NCBI RefSeq assembly: GCF_003460605.1
Contig: NZ_QTVN01000035.1
Span: 1 to 5,250, forward strand
From: Ruminococcus sp. AF31-8BH
GTDB taxonomy: Bacteria > Bacillota > Clostridia > Lachnospirales > Lachnospiraceae
Length of the DNA: 5,250 nucleotides
Reading direction: 5' to 3'
Part shown: piece by piece, positions 4,618-5,250 of the stretch
Layout of the letters: each line of letters starts with the position of its first letter
How positions within the stretch are numbered: position 1 is the first letter of the stretch
Translations under genes and position numbers: made by a program
Notes under the pieces: generated by a model
Database searches by the model: none
What the model saw: only the letters and a program-made list of their open reading frames with translations
Told to the model about the DNA's origin: nothing

Positions 4618-4813
4618 AAATGGCAGCCCGTTGCACCCCCTGTTGCTATCCCGTTGCCGAGCCGGTTGCCGGGGAAAATCCCGAAACTATCGGCTTTTCT
4701 CCCCTATGACAACCAAAACAACAGAAAAATAAAAGAAAAGTATAAATAGTAACCATCGCCAGATTGAGATTGTTTGCAAGGTCTTTTGAAGCCCGTTGCC
4801 GGACTTCGTTGCC
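4533..4813 (+). repeat. Cluster of GTTGCC repeats, possible iterons or origin
   Basis: GTTGCC occurs at 4653, 4665, 4795 and 4808, GTTGC at 4630 and 4642, and the reverse complement GGCAAC at 4536 and 4549. Most copies extend to CCCGTTGCC or CCGGTTGCC. Within the groups, start-to-start spacings are 13; 12, 11 and 12; and 13 nt, about one helical turn. Between the last two groups lies an AT-rich, purine-rich tract (about 4709-4752), and a small hairpin, CGGGG/TCCCG, lies at 4670-4683. Iterons next to an AT-rich unwinding region downstream of replication genes resemble plasmid origins. The noncoding part (4618-4858) holds no gene that I can support. Confidence 0.45.
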
Positions 4814-4858
4814 GACACCCTCTGTCTGGCTATTTTCATGTATGGAGGATAACTGCCT

Positions 4859-5056
4859 ATGGCAAAAAACAAAACAGAGATTCATGTTACAACGGTATTT
4901 GACGGGGAACTGGACGCAACCGATGTGTTCGTCAGCCTGATTTCCCAGAAATATGGTAAGACAAATACGAAAGAATATCTTGCTAAAAGGAAAGATATGA
5001 GCTATAATGAAGATGAGGTTCAAAAGAGCCAGATACCGTCTGGATTGTGTGGGTAA
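4859..5056 (+). CDS. tnpW: Transposon-encoded protein TnpW
   Basis: This 65-residue protein matches the TnpW family, named from Tn4451-type mobilizable transposons: a 'TEIHVTTVFDGELDATDVFVSLISQKYG' core (about residues 6-33) and a C-terminal 'PSGLCG' are its hallmarks. Its biochemical function is not established to my knowledge. It is small, soluble and next to the recombinase, so a role as an accessory or directionality factor is conceivable but unproven. GGAGG (4844-4848) lies 10 nt before the ATG. Its TAA is followed directly by the ATG of the serine recombinase, suggesting translational coupling. A weak sigma-A-like pair, TTGCCG (4809-4814) and TATTTT (4831-4836) with a 16-nt spacer, lies just upstream and overlaps a GTTGCC repeat; I would not rely on it. 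Confidence 0.87.
   Translation: MAKNKTEIHVTTVFDGELDATDVFVSLISQKYGKTNTKEYLAKRKDMSYNEDEVQKSQIPSGLCG

Positions 5057-5250
<194 letters not shown>

Noticed and set aside
4620..4709. 29-codon frame starting just after the VirE-type stop (MAARCTPCCYPVAEPVAGEN...)
   Set aside because: It has no ribosome binding site of its own and its PVA repeats mirror the GTTGCC DNA repeats. It remains a possible coding remnant but not a supportable gene.
4502..4732. + strand frame of 76 codons across the end of the VirE-type gene
   Set aside because: It starts within the ATPase gene without a ribosome binding site, and its C-terminal half is made of the GTTGCC repeats and the AT-rich tract read as codons.

Overview
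The window is part of an integrative and mobilizable element of the kind common in gut Clostridia (Lachnospiraceae/Ruminococcaceae type). The lineage is inferred from AGGAGG ribosome binding sites, TTG starts, about 50-57% G+C coding DNA, and protein families I recognise (DUF3847, MobA/MobL, CHC2 zinc finger, VirE/VapE, TnpW, large serine recombinase). All supported genes lie on the + strand. There is no rRNA, tRNA, CRISPR array or insertion-sequence transposase.

Left part (1-1020), mobilization control: the tail of an unidentified upstream reading frame overlaps a DUF3847 gene (43-339). At the end of that gene lies a probable origin of transfer (333-386). Its lower strand carries TGCGCCCTT, the nick-region core of MOBQ/RSF1010-type origins, next to an imperfect inverted repeat. 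A hairpin-rich noncoding stretch follows (387-569). Then comes an AT-rich segment (about 557-849, 32% G+C over 601-840 by hand count) with a possible operator and a small two-helix membrane protein gene; it looks like foreign cargo. A leader with several hairpins and a rho-independent terminator (924-958) precedes the relaxase.

Middle (1021-4617), mobilization and replication: a MobA/MobL relaxase is followed by a strong terminator (2604-2651) that runs straight into the ribosome binding site of the next gene. Next are a CHC2 zinc-finger protein resembling the DNA-binding part of a primase and a VirE/VapE-type P-loop ATPase. These two genes overlap by up to 89 nt in different frames and probably form a replication module.

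Right part (4618-5250), excision and integration: an intergenic stretch carries GTTGCC repeats spaced about one helical turn apart, beside an AT-rich tract. This is a candidate replication origin or regulator-binding site. TnpW (4859-5056) follows and its stop codon abuts the start of a large serine recombinase that runs off the right edge.

Inferred division of work: the recombinase excises and inserts the element, with TnpW as a possible accessory factor. The relaxase, perhaps helped by the DUF3847 protein, nicks at the putative oriT for transfer by a conjugation machine supplied from elsewhere. The CHC2/VirE pair may help replicate the excised form. No type IV secretion or coupling-protein gene is in the window.
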